DNA of 64,000 nt from Haloarcula amylovorans (lineage in GTDB: Archaea; Halobacteriota; Halobacteria; Halobacteriales; Haloarculaceae), in the NCBI RefSeq assembly GCF_004681185.1, contig NZ_SRIF01000001.1, forward strand, positions 868,001 to 932,000, given 5' to 3'. Each line of letters starts with the position of its first letter. Within the stretch, counting starts at the first letter, position 1. Below the pieces are notes generated by a model. It was given only the letters and a program-made list of their open reading frames with translations. It ran no database searches and was not told the DNA's origin. The position numbers were made by a program, and so were the translations under genes. Positions 21,458 through 30,500 of this stretch are shown here, in pieces.

Positions 21458-22468
21458 TTAGCTATCGAGTTCGAGGCCGCGAACCGCGACCGCCCCGTCG
21501 CCTTCTTCGACGTGCCCGATAACTCGTGCATCAGCGGATGCTTCCACGACAGTCTCGGCGCCGTCTTCCGGAAGTGCTGCGACGAACCCAGTACCCATGT
21601 TGAACGTCCGATGCATCTCCTCGTCGTCCACGTCGCCCTCCTCCTGAACGAACTCGAAGATGGGTTGGGGGTCGAAGGCGTCGGTAATCTCGTAGCGGAA
21701 CTCGCCCATCCGCGCGAGGTTCGTCCAGCCGCCGCCGGTGACGTGGGCCGCGGCATGAGTCTCGGCATCCCGTAGCGGGGTCAGGACTTCGCTGTAGATG
21801 CGGGTGGGCGTCAGCAGTTCCTCGGCGATAGTCACGTCAGGATTGTGCGGGAATGGGTCGCTGTAGTCGTGGTTTCGGGTGACTGCTTCACGGGCCAGTG
21901 TCAGACCGTTCGAGTGGACGCCCGAGGAGGGCCACCCGACGATTACGTCGCCGGCCTCGGCTTCCCCGGGGAAGACAGCGTCTTTCGGCGCGAGACCGGC
22001 GCAGGTCCCGGCGATGTCCAGTCCCTTGATGACGTCGGGCATCACCGCCGTCTCGCCGCCGACGAGGGCGACGCCGGCCTGTTCGGCCCCGGTCTTCAGG
22101 CCCGCTCCGATCTCCTCGCTGGTCTCCTCGTCGGGATTCTCGACGGCGAGATAGTCCACGAATGCGACGGGTTCGACGCCCGCGGCCAGCAGGTCGTTAG
22201 CGTTCATCGCCATGCAGTCGATGCCGATAGTCGAGTAGTCGTCGATGGCCTCGGCGACGAGCAACTTCGTCCCGACACCGTCGGTTGCCAGCGCGAGATA
22301 CTGGTCGCCGATGTCGACGAGACCGGCGTAGTCGCCCTCGAACTCGCCGGCCGCACCGATGAGCGCCTTCGTCGCCGCCTCGCTTGCGTCGATGTCGACG
22401 CCGGTTTCGGCGTAGGTCAGTCCCTCCGTCTCCTCGGCGTCCTCGGCCGAGGCGTCGTCGTCAGTCAT
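21458..22468 (-). CDS. purM: Phosphoribosylformylglycinamidine cyclo-ligase
   Basis: A 336-residue AIR synthetase. It has LTYAETGVDIDASEAATKAL and ATDGVGTKLLVAEA, the PurM signature, then DCMAMNANDLLAAGVEPVAF and VGGETAVMPDV. The ATP-grasp-like C-terminal domain contains HVTGGGWTNLARM. It makes aminoimidazole ribotide in de novo purine synthesis. The ATG at 22468 lies 48 bp after the stop of the site-2 protease gene, so it may be the last gene of a traB-like, M50, purM leftward unit, although no functional link is obvious. Confidence 0.95.
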   Translation of the reverse strand: MTDDDASAEDAEETEGLTYAETGVDIDASEAATKALIGAAGEFEGDYAGLVDIGDQYLALATDGVGTKLLVAEAIDDYSTIGIDCMAMNANDLLAAGVEPVAFVDYLAVENPDEETSEEIGAGLKTGAEQAGVALVGGETAVMPDVIKGLDIAGTCAGLAPKDAVFPGEAEAGDVIVGWPSSGVHSNGLTLAREAVTRNHDYSDPFPHNPDVTIAEELLTPTRIYSEVLTPLRDAETHAAAHVTGGGWTNLARMGEFRYEITDAFDPQPIFEFVQEEGDVDDEEMHRTFNMGTGFVAALPEDGAETVVEASADARVIGHVEEGDGAVAVRGLELDS

Positions 22469-22516
22469 ACCAGAGGAGGCACGCGGCGCGGGCAAAAGCG
22501 CATCGTTCGCCCGCGT

Positions 22517-23158
22517 TCAGAAGGGGAGGACGAACAGCGCGCCGAACGCGAGCAGAATCGACGGGACGGCGACGACGAAGAAGACGAGATTACTCCACGC
22601 TCGTACCTTTCGGCCGTCCAGCGGGCCGAAGGGGAGCATGTTGAACCCGGCGAGCAGGAGGTTGATCTGGAGACCGCGGTAGGCGACTTCCCAGAGGAAG
22701 CCGCTATCACTGCCCGAGAGCAGGATGGCGACGAACGGGACGAGGAAGACGACGGCTAACAGGAGATTCGTTACCGGCCCGGCGAGCGCGATGAGGCCGT
22801 TCTCCTTCGCGCTGATGCGGCCCCGGTGGACGACGGCCCCGGGTGCGGCAAAGAGGAAGCCGACCAGCGCGCCGACGATGGCGAACCCGAGCATGCGGTA
22901 GTCCGCGCGAAACGCCGCGACCTGTCCGAAGCGCACCGCGACAACCTTGTGGGCCAGCTCGTGGAGCAGGAAGCCGACGCCGACGGTCAGCAGGCTAACG
23001 ACGAGTGTCGAGGCGACGGCGGCGAGCGTGAGGTCGCCGACCTGCCCGAGCAGTGCCGACCGGAACTGCGGTTGTAAGAGCAGGGTGAACGCCAGCCCGA
23101 GCGCCAGCCACGCGATGAGCAGGTCACGAAGCTCCTGCCGACTGAAGCTGAGTCCCAT
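22517..23158 (-). CDS. Site-2 protease family (M50) membrane metalloprotease
   Basis: A 213-residue polytopic membrane protein. The zinc motif is H66-E67-x2-H70 (LHELAHK), inside a membrane segment. The third ligand lies in LPFGPLDG (D181), the M50 second motif. It has about six hydrophobic segments and no PDZ or CBS domain, so it belongs to the minimal S2P-like group. It should cleave membrane-spanning substrates. The start shares one base with the stop of the TraB gene, so the two are translationally coupled. Confidence 0.85.
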   Translation of the reverse strand: MGLSFSRQELRDLLIAWLALGLAFTLLLQPQFRSALLGQVGDLTLAAVASTLVVSLLTVGVGFLLHELAHKVVAVRFGQVAAFRADYRMLGFAIVGALVGFLFAAPGAVVHRGRISAKENGLIALAGPVTNLLLAVVFLVPFVAILLSGSDSGFLWEVAYRGLQINLLLAGFNMLPFGPLDGRKVRAWSNLVFFVVAVPSILLAFGALFVLPF

Positions 23159-24693
23159 TACACCGCCCCCACGAGTATCTGCGTGCCGCGGTTGATCCCC
23201 TCCCAGAGGAGGGCAGTCACGCCCTGCATTCCGCCGATGTCTGCGGCGAGGTAGGGCAATAACGCCGGGAAGACGACGTAGGAGGCAACGGCGCTACCGA
23301 TGTTGGTCAGCGCGACGATGAGGATGAGACGGAACAGCGGAACGGTGCGCATCCGCGCGAGGAGGTCCATAATCGGCGCTTGCTCGTCGCCGAGAATCTC
23401 GTTGAGTCGGGCGATGTCGCCGACGTTGACCGAGATGTAGCGCAGTTCGACGTAGCCGGCGAACCAACCGGCCGCGAGCAGCGGAAACAGGCTCGTCAGC
23501 CAGCCGAATGCCCCCGCGACGATGGCGCTGGACCAGTGTGACCCGGCGACTTTCGCCAGGCCGCCGGCGAAGACGGCGTTGACGACGACCAGCGCGACGA
23601 ACAGTTCGAGGAGGACCGCCTGACTCGCACCGCCGAGTATCAGCAGGCCGAAGAAGACCAGAAAGACGAGGCCGATGCCGTAACCGACGACCTGATACAG
23701 CGAGATTCGTCGGCCGCCATCGGTGCCGGTGAGCGACTCCAGTGGCGGCAGTTCCTCGGGATGTTCGAGGTAGTGTTCGATGCCCGCTCGGTGGCCAGCA
23801 CCGACGACGGCGAGGACATCGTAGCCCGCCTCACGGAGACCGACCAAGCGATGCGCGATGAAGGCGTCGCGTTCGTCGATGAGCGCCTCGGCACCGCCTG
23901 GGGAGAACTGCCGGAACTCCTCCATCATCGCGCTGACGACGTCCGTCTCGGTCAGTTGCTCGATGTCGAACTCCTCTACGTCGTCGGTCCCGCTGTGGAA
24001 CCGCGTGAGTAGCGCCGCGATGGGCAGGCCGACGAGGAGGCTCGCGCCGACGACGAGGAGGAGCGTATCGAGCAGGCCGGTGACGGTGCTGGCGATGCCA
24101 GCGGGTAGGACGCCACCGAGGAGTCCCGACGGGACGATGAAAGGCCCGCCGAAGGCACCAGCGACGATGGCGATTCCCGCACCGACCGTCGCGCCGATGG
24201 TGAGGCCGACGGTCAACGGTGGGCCCATCTCGGCTGCGAGGCTGCCGACGAGTGTAATCTTCTCCGTGAAAGACAGGCGCGCCCAGAACCGTTGGACGGT
24301 CGTCTGGATGTCGCGGTCGACGAGGGCGACCCCCAGCCCGAGTTCCTCAGCCTTGTCGATAGCGGCTTTCATGTCCGCGCCCGGCTCGATATCGAATCGA
24401 TCGCCGAGTCGTGTCTGGATGTACGACAGCATCCAGTACGCGAGGAACTGAAAGACAGTGTTGCCACGCAGCAGGTCGCCGGCGTCGAGGTCGTCAGGAG
24501 CCTCGCCCTGCATCTGCTTGTACCGGCCCTCGTCGAGTTCGACCGCGACGATGTCGGGCCGAGTCTCTTCGATGCTCGTCTCGACTTCTTCGACGCTGTG
24601 TTCTGAAACGTGGGCGGTCCCGACGACGGTGACGGACCCCTCGCCCGAGGGTCGCGGAGGATCGTCGCCCGCCGACGCCGCGTGTTCAGTCAT
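23158..24693 (-). CDS. TraB-family membrane protein
   Basis: A 511-residue protein. The N-terminal TraB/GumN-like domain (about 1-290) has VVGTAHVSEHSVEEV, DIVAVELDEGRYKQM and VVGAGHRAGIEHYL. Membrane segments are found within it (two Gly/Ala-rich stretches around 130-220) and in the C-terminal half (at least four). The archaeal family is of unknown function; distant relatives (TraB pheromone shutdown, Tiki) are proposed metalloproteases. Direct coupling to an M50 protease gene (one-base overlap) suggests joint work in membrane proteolysis or quality control. The ATG at 24693 was chosen over an in-frame start five codons earlier. Confidence 0.8.
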   Translation of the reverse strand: MTEHAASAGDDPPRPSGEGSVTVVGTAHVSEHSVEEVETSIEETRPDIVAVELDEGRYKQMQGEAPDDLDAGDLLRGNTVFQFLAYWMLSYIQTRLGDRFDIEPGADMKAAIDKAEELGLGVALVDRDIQTTVQRFWARLSFTEKITLVGSLAAEMGPPLTVGLTIGATVGAGIAIVAGAFGGPFIVPSGLLGGVLPAGIASTVTGLLDTLLLVVGASLLVGLPIAALLTRFHSGTDDVEEFDIEQLTETDVVSAMMEEFRQFSPGGAEALIDERDAFIAHRLVGLREAGYDVLAVVGAGHRAGIEHYLEHPEELPPLESLTGTDGGRRISLYQVVGYGIGLVFLVFFGLLILGGASQAVLLELFVALVVVNAVFAGGLAKVAGSHWSSAIVAGAFGWLTSLFPLLAAGWFAGYVELRYISVNVGDIARLNEILGDEQAPIMDLLARMRTVPLFRLILIVALTNIGSAVASYVVFPALLPYLAADIGGMQGVTALLWEGINRGTQILVGAV

Positions 24694-24866
24694 CAATCCG
24701 GGGTACACGGGCGTTTCCTTTACCGTTGTCGGGTCGGCGACACGCTCGCTCTGTTGGCTGGCTATCGAGTGGTAGAATATTCAATAGAGCTACACGTTCT
24801 TCTGACAGACGGTCGTTTTCACTGTTATTTTGCAGGTTCGAAGGGTGGTAACTACACGACAACGGA

Positions 24867-24886
24867 AGATTACCTGTAGGTTATCT
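24867..24886. promoter_or_regulatory. Imperfect palindrome upstream of padR
   Basis: AGATTACCT and AGGTTATCT are separated by GT, an 8-of-9 match, 60 bp before the PadR start in an AT-richer gap. It is a candidate operator for PadR itself. This is inferred from symmetry and position only. Confidence 0.35.
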
Positions 24887-24945
24887 ACTCACCTCCTGTT
24901 TAGCAATAGTGATATGTGCGGAGTCCGACGAGACGAGCGGGAACC

Positions 24946-25221
24946 ATGCACGATCTGACTGGCTTTCAACGCGACCTGCTGTACGTCATCGCGGGGCTGG
25001 ACGAACCGCACGGCCTCGCCATCAAGGACGAACTCGAAGACTACTACGAGAGCGAGGTCAACCACGGGCGACTGTACCCGAACCTCGATACGCTCGTCGA
25101 GAAGGGACTCATCGAGAAGGGTGAACTCGACCGACGGACCAACTTCTATACACTGACACGCCGGGGCGAGCGCGAACTCGACGCCCGACAGGACTGGGAA
25201 GCACAGTACATCACGGCCTGA
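24946..25221 (+). CDS. PadR-family transcriptional regulator
   Basis: A 91-residue single-domain PadR winged helix: LTGFQRDLLYVIAGLD, then HGLAIKDELEDYY, GRLYPNLDTLVEKGLIEKG and RRTNFYTLTRRGER. These are the standard PadR recognition helix and wing. The long C-terminal dimerisation helix of larger PadR proteins is mostly missing, as in the short archaeal group. The ATG at 24946 is preferred to an in-frame ATG ten codons upstream. A palindrome 60 bp upstream may be its operator, and palindromic element A starts in its stop codon. Confidence 0.88.
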   Translation: MHDLTGFQRDLLYVIAGLDEPHGLAIKDELEDYYESEVNHGRLYPNLDTLVEKGLIEKGELDRRTNFYTLTRRGERELDARQDWEAQYITA

Positions 25222-25300
25222 TACGGATTGGTGTAGCGATTTATCGGTACGCGCCGACCCGGATCGGCGCTATCCGGAAATAATCTACAACATTCCGTAT
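25221..25300. repeat. 80-bp palindromic intergenic element, copy A
   Basis: The outer inverted repeat is ATACGGATTGGTGTAG (25221-25236) against CTACAACATTCCGTAT (25285-25300), 14 of 16 positions paired. An inner stem, GCGCCGA/TCGGCGC, sits in the centre. It shares length, ends and layout with the copies at 47608 and 51709. Its first base is the last base of the PadR stop codon, so it would lie in the padR 3' UTR. Confidence 0.8.
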
Positions 25301-25355
25301 GAACGACGGACTGCTCCCCGATACACTCAATTAGCTGGGCCGGACAGAAATCGGT

Positions 25356-25793
25356 ATGCCGGAACTGCTGGAGACGTATCTTGAGAACCGCTGGATGGTC
25401 CAGCCGAACCACGCCAACCACCTCGGGACGACCCACGGCGGGAACGTCCTGAAGTGGATGGACGAACTCGGCGGGATGGCCGCGATGCGCTTTGCCAGCG
25501 AGAGCTGTGTCACCGCCCGCATGGATCAGGTGAATTTCAAACGTCCGATCCAAATCGGTGAGACGGCGCTCGTCGAGGCGTACGTCTACGACGCCGGGGC
25601 GACCAGCGTCAAAGTCCGATTGAAGGCGGCCCGGGAGGATCCCCGGACCGGTGAGCGCGAGCCGACCACAGAGTCCTATTCTGTCTACGTCGCCGTCGAC
25701 GAAGCAGGCGACCCGATGGAAGTGCCGGCGCTCACCGTCAATTCCGAACGAGGAGAGGCACTGCAGGAGGCGGCCCTCGACGGCGAGCGCTGA
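25356..25793 (+). CDS. Acyl-CoA thioesterase, hotdog fold
   Basis: A 145-residue hotdog protein of the YciA/BACH-like group. The catalytic region is NHANHLGTTHGGNVLKWMDELGG with the expected acidic residue, followed by VTARMDQVNFKRPIQIGE and VEAYVYDAGATSVKVRLKA. It hydrolyses acyl-CoA thioesters in the cytoplasm, probably as a multimer. It lies 32 bp upstream of a co-directional gene of unknown function. Chain-length preference is not visible in the sequence. Confidence 0.88.
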   Translation: MPELLETYLENRWMVQPNHANHLGTTHGGNVLKWMDELGGMAAMRFASESCVTARMDQVNFKRPIQIGETALVEAYVYDAGATSVKVRLKAAREDPRTGEREPTTESYSVYVAVDEAGDPMEVPALTVNSERGEALQEAALDGER

Positions 25794-25824
25794 GGTTTTT
25801 CACGGTCGGCGGCGAAGACGGCCC

Positions 25825-26280
25825 ATGACACTCGATGTGGCGACGCCCGACCGGCCCAAACTCGAAAGCGCGATAGACGCCGAGGAGTACGACGACGTGA
25901 CCGTCGAAGGCGACGAGTACCGTCGCGACGAACTCGCCGAGGCCCTGGACGACGGCGCATGGGCTGACGCCTTCGAGTCGTGGGCGGCCGAGACGAGTCT
26001 GGACGAGGCGGACTGGGATGTCGTCACCGATCTCGACCTCATCGAGGAGTTCGACTTCTTCTGGGACTCCTTCGCCGGCCGTGTCGGCTACCACGCGCCG
26101 GGCCTGCCGGAGAACTGGCGCGAACGGGACATCCACCCGGACATCCAGTCCTGGGAGACGGTCTCGTCGATCAACGCCTCGCTCACCGAACTCGGACAGG
26201 TCGTCTGTGACGTCCTGGCTGACGACTACCTCGACTGGGAAGCCGACGAGGTAGACGCGGGCGACCTGCCGGACTTCTAG
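25825..26280 (+). CDS. Acidic haloarchaeal protein of unknown function
   Basis: A 151-residue very acidic protein, mostly helical by composition, with a Trp-rich middle (ADAFESWAAE, DFFWDSFAGRVGYHAPGLPENW). The ATG at 25825 follows the thioesterase stop by 31 bp; the longer frame upstream overlaps that gene and is rejected. No membrane segment or known motif is seen. Its 3' end overlaps the convergent methyltransferase by four bases. Composition strongly suggests a real, conserved halophile protein. Confidence 0.7.
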   Translation: MTLDVATPDRPKLESAIDAEEYDDVTVEGDEYRRDELAEALDDGAWADAFESWAAETSLDEADWDVVTDLDLIEEFDFFWDSFAGRVGYHAPGLPENWRERDIHPDIQSWETVSSINASLTELGQVVCDVLADDYLDWEADEVDAGDLPDF

Positions 26281-26828
26281 AGCGATCCTTCGAGAACGAA
26301 CGTCTCGCGACGGTCTTCGGCCCGGTGGACCTCGATCCCGACCGCCTCGCACAGCTCGACGGCGTCAGCCGCGGCGTAGCGCTCCTCGACCGGCGGGCCG
26401 TCGGTTCCCTTGCCGTTCCGCGTCCAGTCGGCGAACCCGACTCGTCCGCCCGGCTTGAGGGCGTCGGCGACGGCTTCCATCGCCTCGGGCGTGGCGAACT
26501 CGTGGAACGTCATCGTCGAGAACACCGCGTCCAGCGGCTCGTCGATGGGCATCGCGTCCACCGTCGCCGTCACCGGCACGACGTTCTCGGGCAGCCCCTT
26601 CTCGCGGTAAATGTCGTGCATCTCCGACTGGACGTCGAGAGCGTAGACGGTCCCCGCTGCGGCCGCCACGTCGTCAGTGTAGAAGCCGGTCCCACTTCCG
26701 AGGTCCGCGACCACGTCCTCGGGGCCGGGGTCGAACAGCGCCAGCAACTCGTCGACAGAGACGTACTCGTAGCGGCTCGGGTCCTCCAGTTGGTCGGCGC
26801 GATCGGGGTCGAACGTGTGAAATCCCAT
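26277..26828 (-). CDS. Class I SAM-dependent methyltransferase
   Basis: A 183-residue Rossmann-type methyltransferase. Motif I is VVADLGSGTGFYTDDVA near residue 40, followed by VYALDVQSEM (acidic tip of beta 2), AVFSTMTFHEF, and LKPGGRVGFADWTRNG (post motif III). The type resembles UbiE/Methyltransf_11 enzymes acting on small molecules. Neighbours give no clue to the substrate. It diverges from the HEWD gene across 83 bp. Confidence 0.85.
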   Translation of the reverse strand: MGFHTFDPDRADQLEDPSRYEYVSVDELLALFDPGPEDVVADLGSGTGFYTDDVAAAAGTVYALDVQSEMHDIYREKGLPENVVPVTATVDAMPIDEPLDAVFSTMTFHEFATPEAMEAVADALKPGGRVGFADWTRNGKGTDGPPVEERYAAADAVELCEAVGIEVHRAEDRRETFVLEGSL

Positions 26829-26911
26829 CCCGTCGAGGTAGCGGGCCGACGGATAAAACGCTCACCCTGGAGACCGGCACGCTGATAACCGCTCACGCGT
26901 TTGGGTCAATC

Positions 26912-27091
26912 ATGGCAAGGATTGTATCGCCCACGGAACGGGAGTGTGAGTGCTGTGGTCGGCGGGACGTGTGGGACGCGACGGAGACGACGTGGCGCAT
27001 CGCCGTCGAAGACGGAGAGAAACTGGCCGGAAACCCGCACTGCCTCCACGAGTGGGACATCAACGGCGCGTTCAACCCCCTCCCCAGATAG
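26912..27091 (+). CDS. HEWD-family small zinc-finger-like protein
   Basis: A 59-residue ORF from the ATG at 26912 to the TAG at 27091. It has CECC at 12-15, then C44 and H46 in NPHCLHEWDINGAFNP. The HEWD tetrad gives the haloarchaeal HEWD family its name. The Cys/His pattern suggests one zinc site. Very small zinc proteins are common in haloarchaea; the function of this one is unknown. It lies 52 bp upstream of cutA in the same direction. Confidence 0.75.
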   Translation: MARIVSPTERECECCGRRDVWDATETTWRIAVEDGEKLAGNPHCLHEWDINGAFNPLPR

Positions 27092-27143
27092 TCGACCGAG
27101 AGCCGCCCGAACGTTCTTTTCACGTCCGCGTATCGAGTCGGCT

Positions 27144-27461
27144 ATGCCGACCGCCTACATCACCGCACCGCCGGACGCCGCGAGTGACATCGCACGCACC
27201 CTGGTTGACGAGCGCCTCGCGGCCTGCGTCAACCGCTTCGACTGTGACTCCGTCTACCGCTGGGAGGGCGCGGTCCACGAGGAGAGTGAAGTGATTCTGC
27301 TGGCGAAGACGACCGACGACCGGTATCCCGAACTCGCCGACAGAATAGAATCACTGCACCCCTACGACGTGCCGTGTATCGAACGCTTCGAGGAGGCCGA
27401 CCTCCTCGACCGATTCGGCGACTGGCGAGCGAGCGCGGTCGAACCGGACGAATCGGGCTGA
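27144..27461 (+). CDS. cutA: CutA1 divalent-cation tolerance protein
   Basis: A 105-residue CutA: MPTAYITAPPDAASDIARTL, then RLAACVNRF, YRWEGAVHEESEVILLAKT and HPYDVPCIERF, the family's hallmark blocks. CutA proteins are trimers resembling PII signalling proteins. The copper-tolerance role is reported in bacteria but not established for archaea. The ATG at 27144 is preceded by the HEWD gene, with which it may be co-transcribed. Confidence 0.92.
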   Translation: MPTAYITAPPDAASDIARTLVDERLAACVNRFDCDSVYRWEGAVHEESEVILLAKTTDDRYPELADRIESLHPYDVPCIERFEEADLLDRFGDWRASAVEPDESG

Positions 27462-27518
27462 GGGAGCCAGACCCCTTCGGAAAAAGAAAGCGCTATGTTG
27501 CAGTGTGACAGCGGGGAG

Positions 27519-30500
27519 TTACGCCGTTTCGGTCCCGGTCGCCGCTTCGGTCGCGGGTTCGGCCGTCGCCGTACCGGTTCCGGGTGCCGGCGTCGCGGTT
27601 CCCGACGAGCCGCTACCGGACGTGGTGTTCGTCGACCCGCCGTCGGAGCCATTCGCCGTCTGATTCAGCGAGTCGCCGGACGTTCCGTTACTCGATGACC
27701 CGTTGTCGACGTTGATGTCCTGACTGGTCTCTTCCAGTTCGACCGTCACTGGCGATTGGTTCTCGCCGACGACCTGTCCCTCGTTCACGTCGGCCGTCGC
27801 CGTCCACCGGGAGATGGTGTTGTTCTGGAAGGTTCCCGGCGTGCTGAACTGATACGGTCCCTCGGCGCGGACGCTGACGTTCGTGTAGCCTTCCTCGGTG
27901 CCCCACTGGTCGTAGCCGGTCGTCGAGTAGGGTAGCGTCATCTCGAAGTTCCCGTTCGAATCCGTCCGGGCCTGCTGGCGGTAGACGAACGTCTCGTTGG
28001 TCTCGTGGTTACGCATCTGGACCGACGCTGTGACCGTCGTGTTCGCAGGACCGGTCCCCTCGACCGTCGCGCCGGGGACCCGCTCGAATATTTTGGTCCA
28101 CGCGGGGTTGTTCTTGTTCATGGCGTCGGCGATGCCGTCGGCCATGCAGTACTCCTGCTCGCCGACCGGCATCGAGGTCTCGTTGGCGAAACAGCTCTGA
28201 TTACCGGCGGGTCGCGGTGCGAACCCGACGCTCTGTGCCTCGATGAGGGTGGCGTAGTTGAAGCTATCGGACGAGTAGGCGCTGCGCTCGCTGGACCCGA
28301 CGTAGCGGTAGTTTTCCATCGCCGGGACGCGCTCGCTGGGGAGACTCCCGAAGCCACCGACCTGTGACGTCGAGTCGTTCTGCACGTACGTCCGCGCCTG
28401 TTCCATCGATCTGAAGGTCTTGATGGGCTGCCCGTCGGACGGCGTCGCTGCGACGCTGCGGCCGTTCTGCGTCGCGATTTCCCAGTCGAGGACGACCGGT
28501 TGCGGTTCGACGGCGCTGCCGTGATACCGGTAGAGCCGGACGACGGTGGTGTTGTAGTACGCCTGCGTGCGGTAGTTGAACTGCTGGCCGGTCTGCCTGC
28601 TCGTGATCGGCTGGTAGTAGTCGCGCGCGGAGACGTTCGAGACATCGTAGAAGCGAGGCGGCGCGAAGAACTTCCCGCCGTACTGGCTGTTGACGCTGGC
28701 CATCTTCCAGTCGGCCGCGACGTAGCGCGTCTTCGCGTCGTCCTCGTCCGTATTTTCGAGGACGTCGTTCGCCTGTGACTCGTTGGGCGCGAGAAGGAAG
28801 TTCGCGGCGGTGGTCGACCCCTGTTGGAAGGGGTTGGCGTTCGGGATGCGTTCGCCCTCAACGGTTATCATGTGGCCATAGTCCCACCACGACATCACGC
28901 CGTACTCGCCTTCCTGATAGTCGTAGTCCTCTCGGATCTGGTAGGTGCCGTATTGCTCTAGAGATTGTTCACCGCCGGTTCCGTAGGTCCCCTCTTCCGG
29001 CGTGTGTTCTGCCATCCAGTCGAGCCCGTCGTTCCAGCCCTGTGCCTCCTGTCCCGGGGCGGCCGACCCGCCGACTCCGGTGGCCGTCGGGGCAACGAAC
29101 AGCAGCGGTCCGATGACGGTGAACACGAGGACGATGACGGTCAACACCTCGTACACCTCGACGCCGTCGTCGGCCGAGAGGTCGACCCAGCTGACGATGC
29201 GGGCGATAGCGAATCCAGTCAGGGCGGCGACGGGGAAGACCAGGTAAACGCCGAAGCGAATCTGCGTGAAGGAGGCCGCGAGGATGAACGCGCCCCAGAC
29301 GACCATCAGGAACTGCTCTGCCGGGGGGTCGCGGTCGAAGAACTGCTTCGCGGCGATGTAGATTGCCCCGGCAATCGCGACGAACAGCGCGAGCCCATGG
29401 TACTGATAGAGGCGAAGGGGATTTCGAAGCGGCGTCGCCTCGCCGACGGAGGTCTGGGTCGCTGACGGACTCGACGTGAAGCCGACGACGCGAAGGATCT
29501 GATCGACGATGTAGCTCAGGAGGTTCGGCGTCAGCACCGCCATCGCGACCGTGATGACGAGGAGGATGCCACCGACCGTCACCGGATAGAGGTTGCGGTC
29601 GTAATCTTCTGCCTCCATGTAACGGGCCAGCCACGCCATGAACAGGCAGCCAGTGCCGATCGCGACGGCCATCAGCGGCTGCAACAGTGAGTGATCCGTC
29701 GCGGTGATCGAGAGCGTCTTGATGACGGCCAGTTCGAACACCGTCACCGCTCCCATCATTATCGCGCCAGCAATTGCGACGTGTTCCGGACTCTTTCCGC
29801 GGACGAACTCCATCGTGAGCCACAGGAGGAAAAAGGCACCGAGGATACCGAGGAGGAGGACGCCCGGGGGCCACGTCCAGAGGTACAGCGTAATGCCGAA
29901 CCCGGCCAGTAGCGAGTAGCCGACGGTGTCTCGGAGAGCTGCGACGTCGCGTTCGAGGAACTGCTCGTAGATGGGTTTCTCACGCTCCGCGACGCTGAGT
30001 GCGACCATCACGCCCAGCACCGCGAGCGTCTGGAGGAACCCTTCTGCGACCTGGTGGTCGTACGTCCCGACGAGGCTTCGCTGGAGGAACACGCCCGCGG
30101 AGAGCGCGAGGACGACGACGGCGGTGACGCCGCCGAGGCGACCGCCGAGGCGGCGGCCGATGAAGTACACTGGGATGGCCGCGAGCGTGCCGATGACCGC
30201 CGGAGCGAGGATGGCGACGAGGCCAACGGTCTGCTCACTCGGCGATCCGAGTCCGACGACGAGCGCGATTGTCGCGACAACCTGGTCCAGCAGCGTCCCG
30301 AACTGGCCTGAACGGGTGCCGTGGGGGAAGTAGGTCCACGGATCGAACGGCATCGTCGCCGGCCAGTTTTCGACGACGAACATCGTCGAGCGGTAGTGAT
30401 ACCAGGGGTCCTGTGCGCTGAACAGTACCTCGCCGTCGACGATGAACTGCGAGTAGTTGCGAACCCGATTCCACAGCATGAACCCGATCAGCACCACGAG

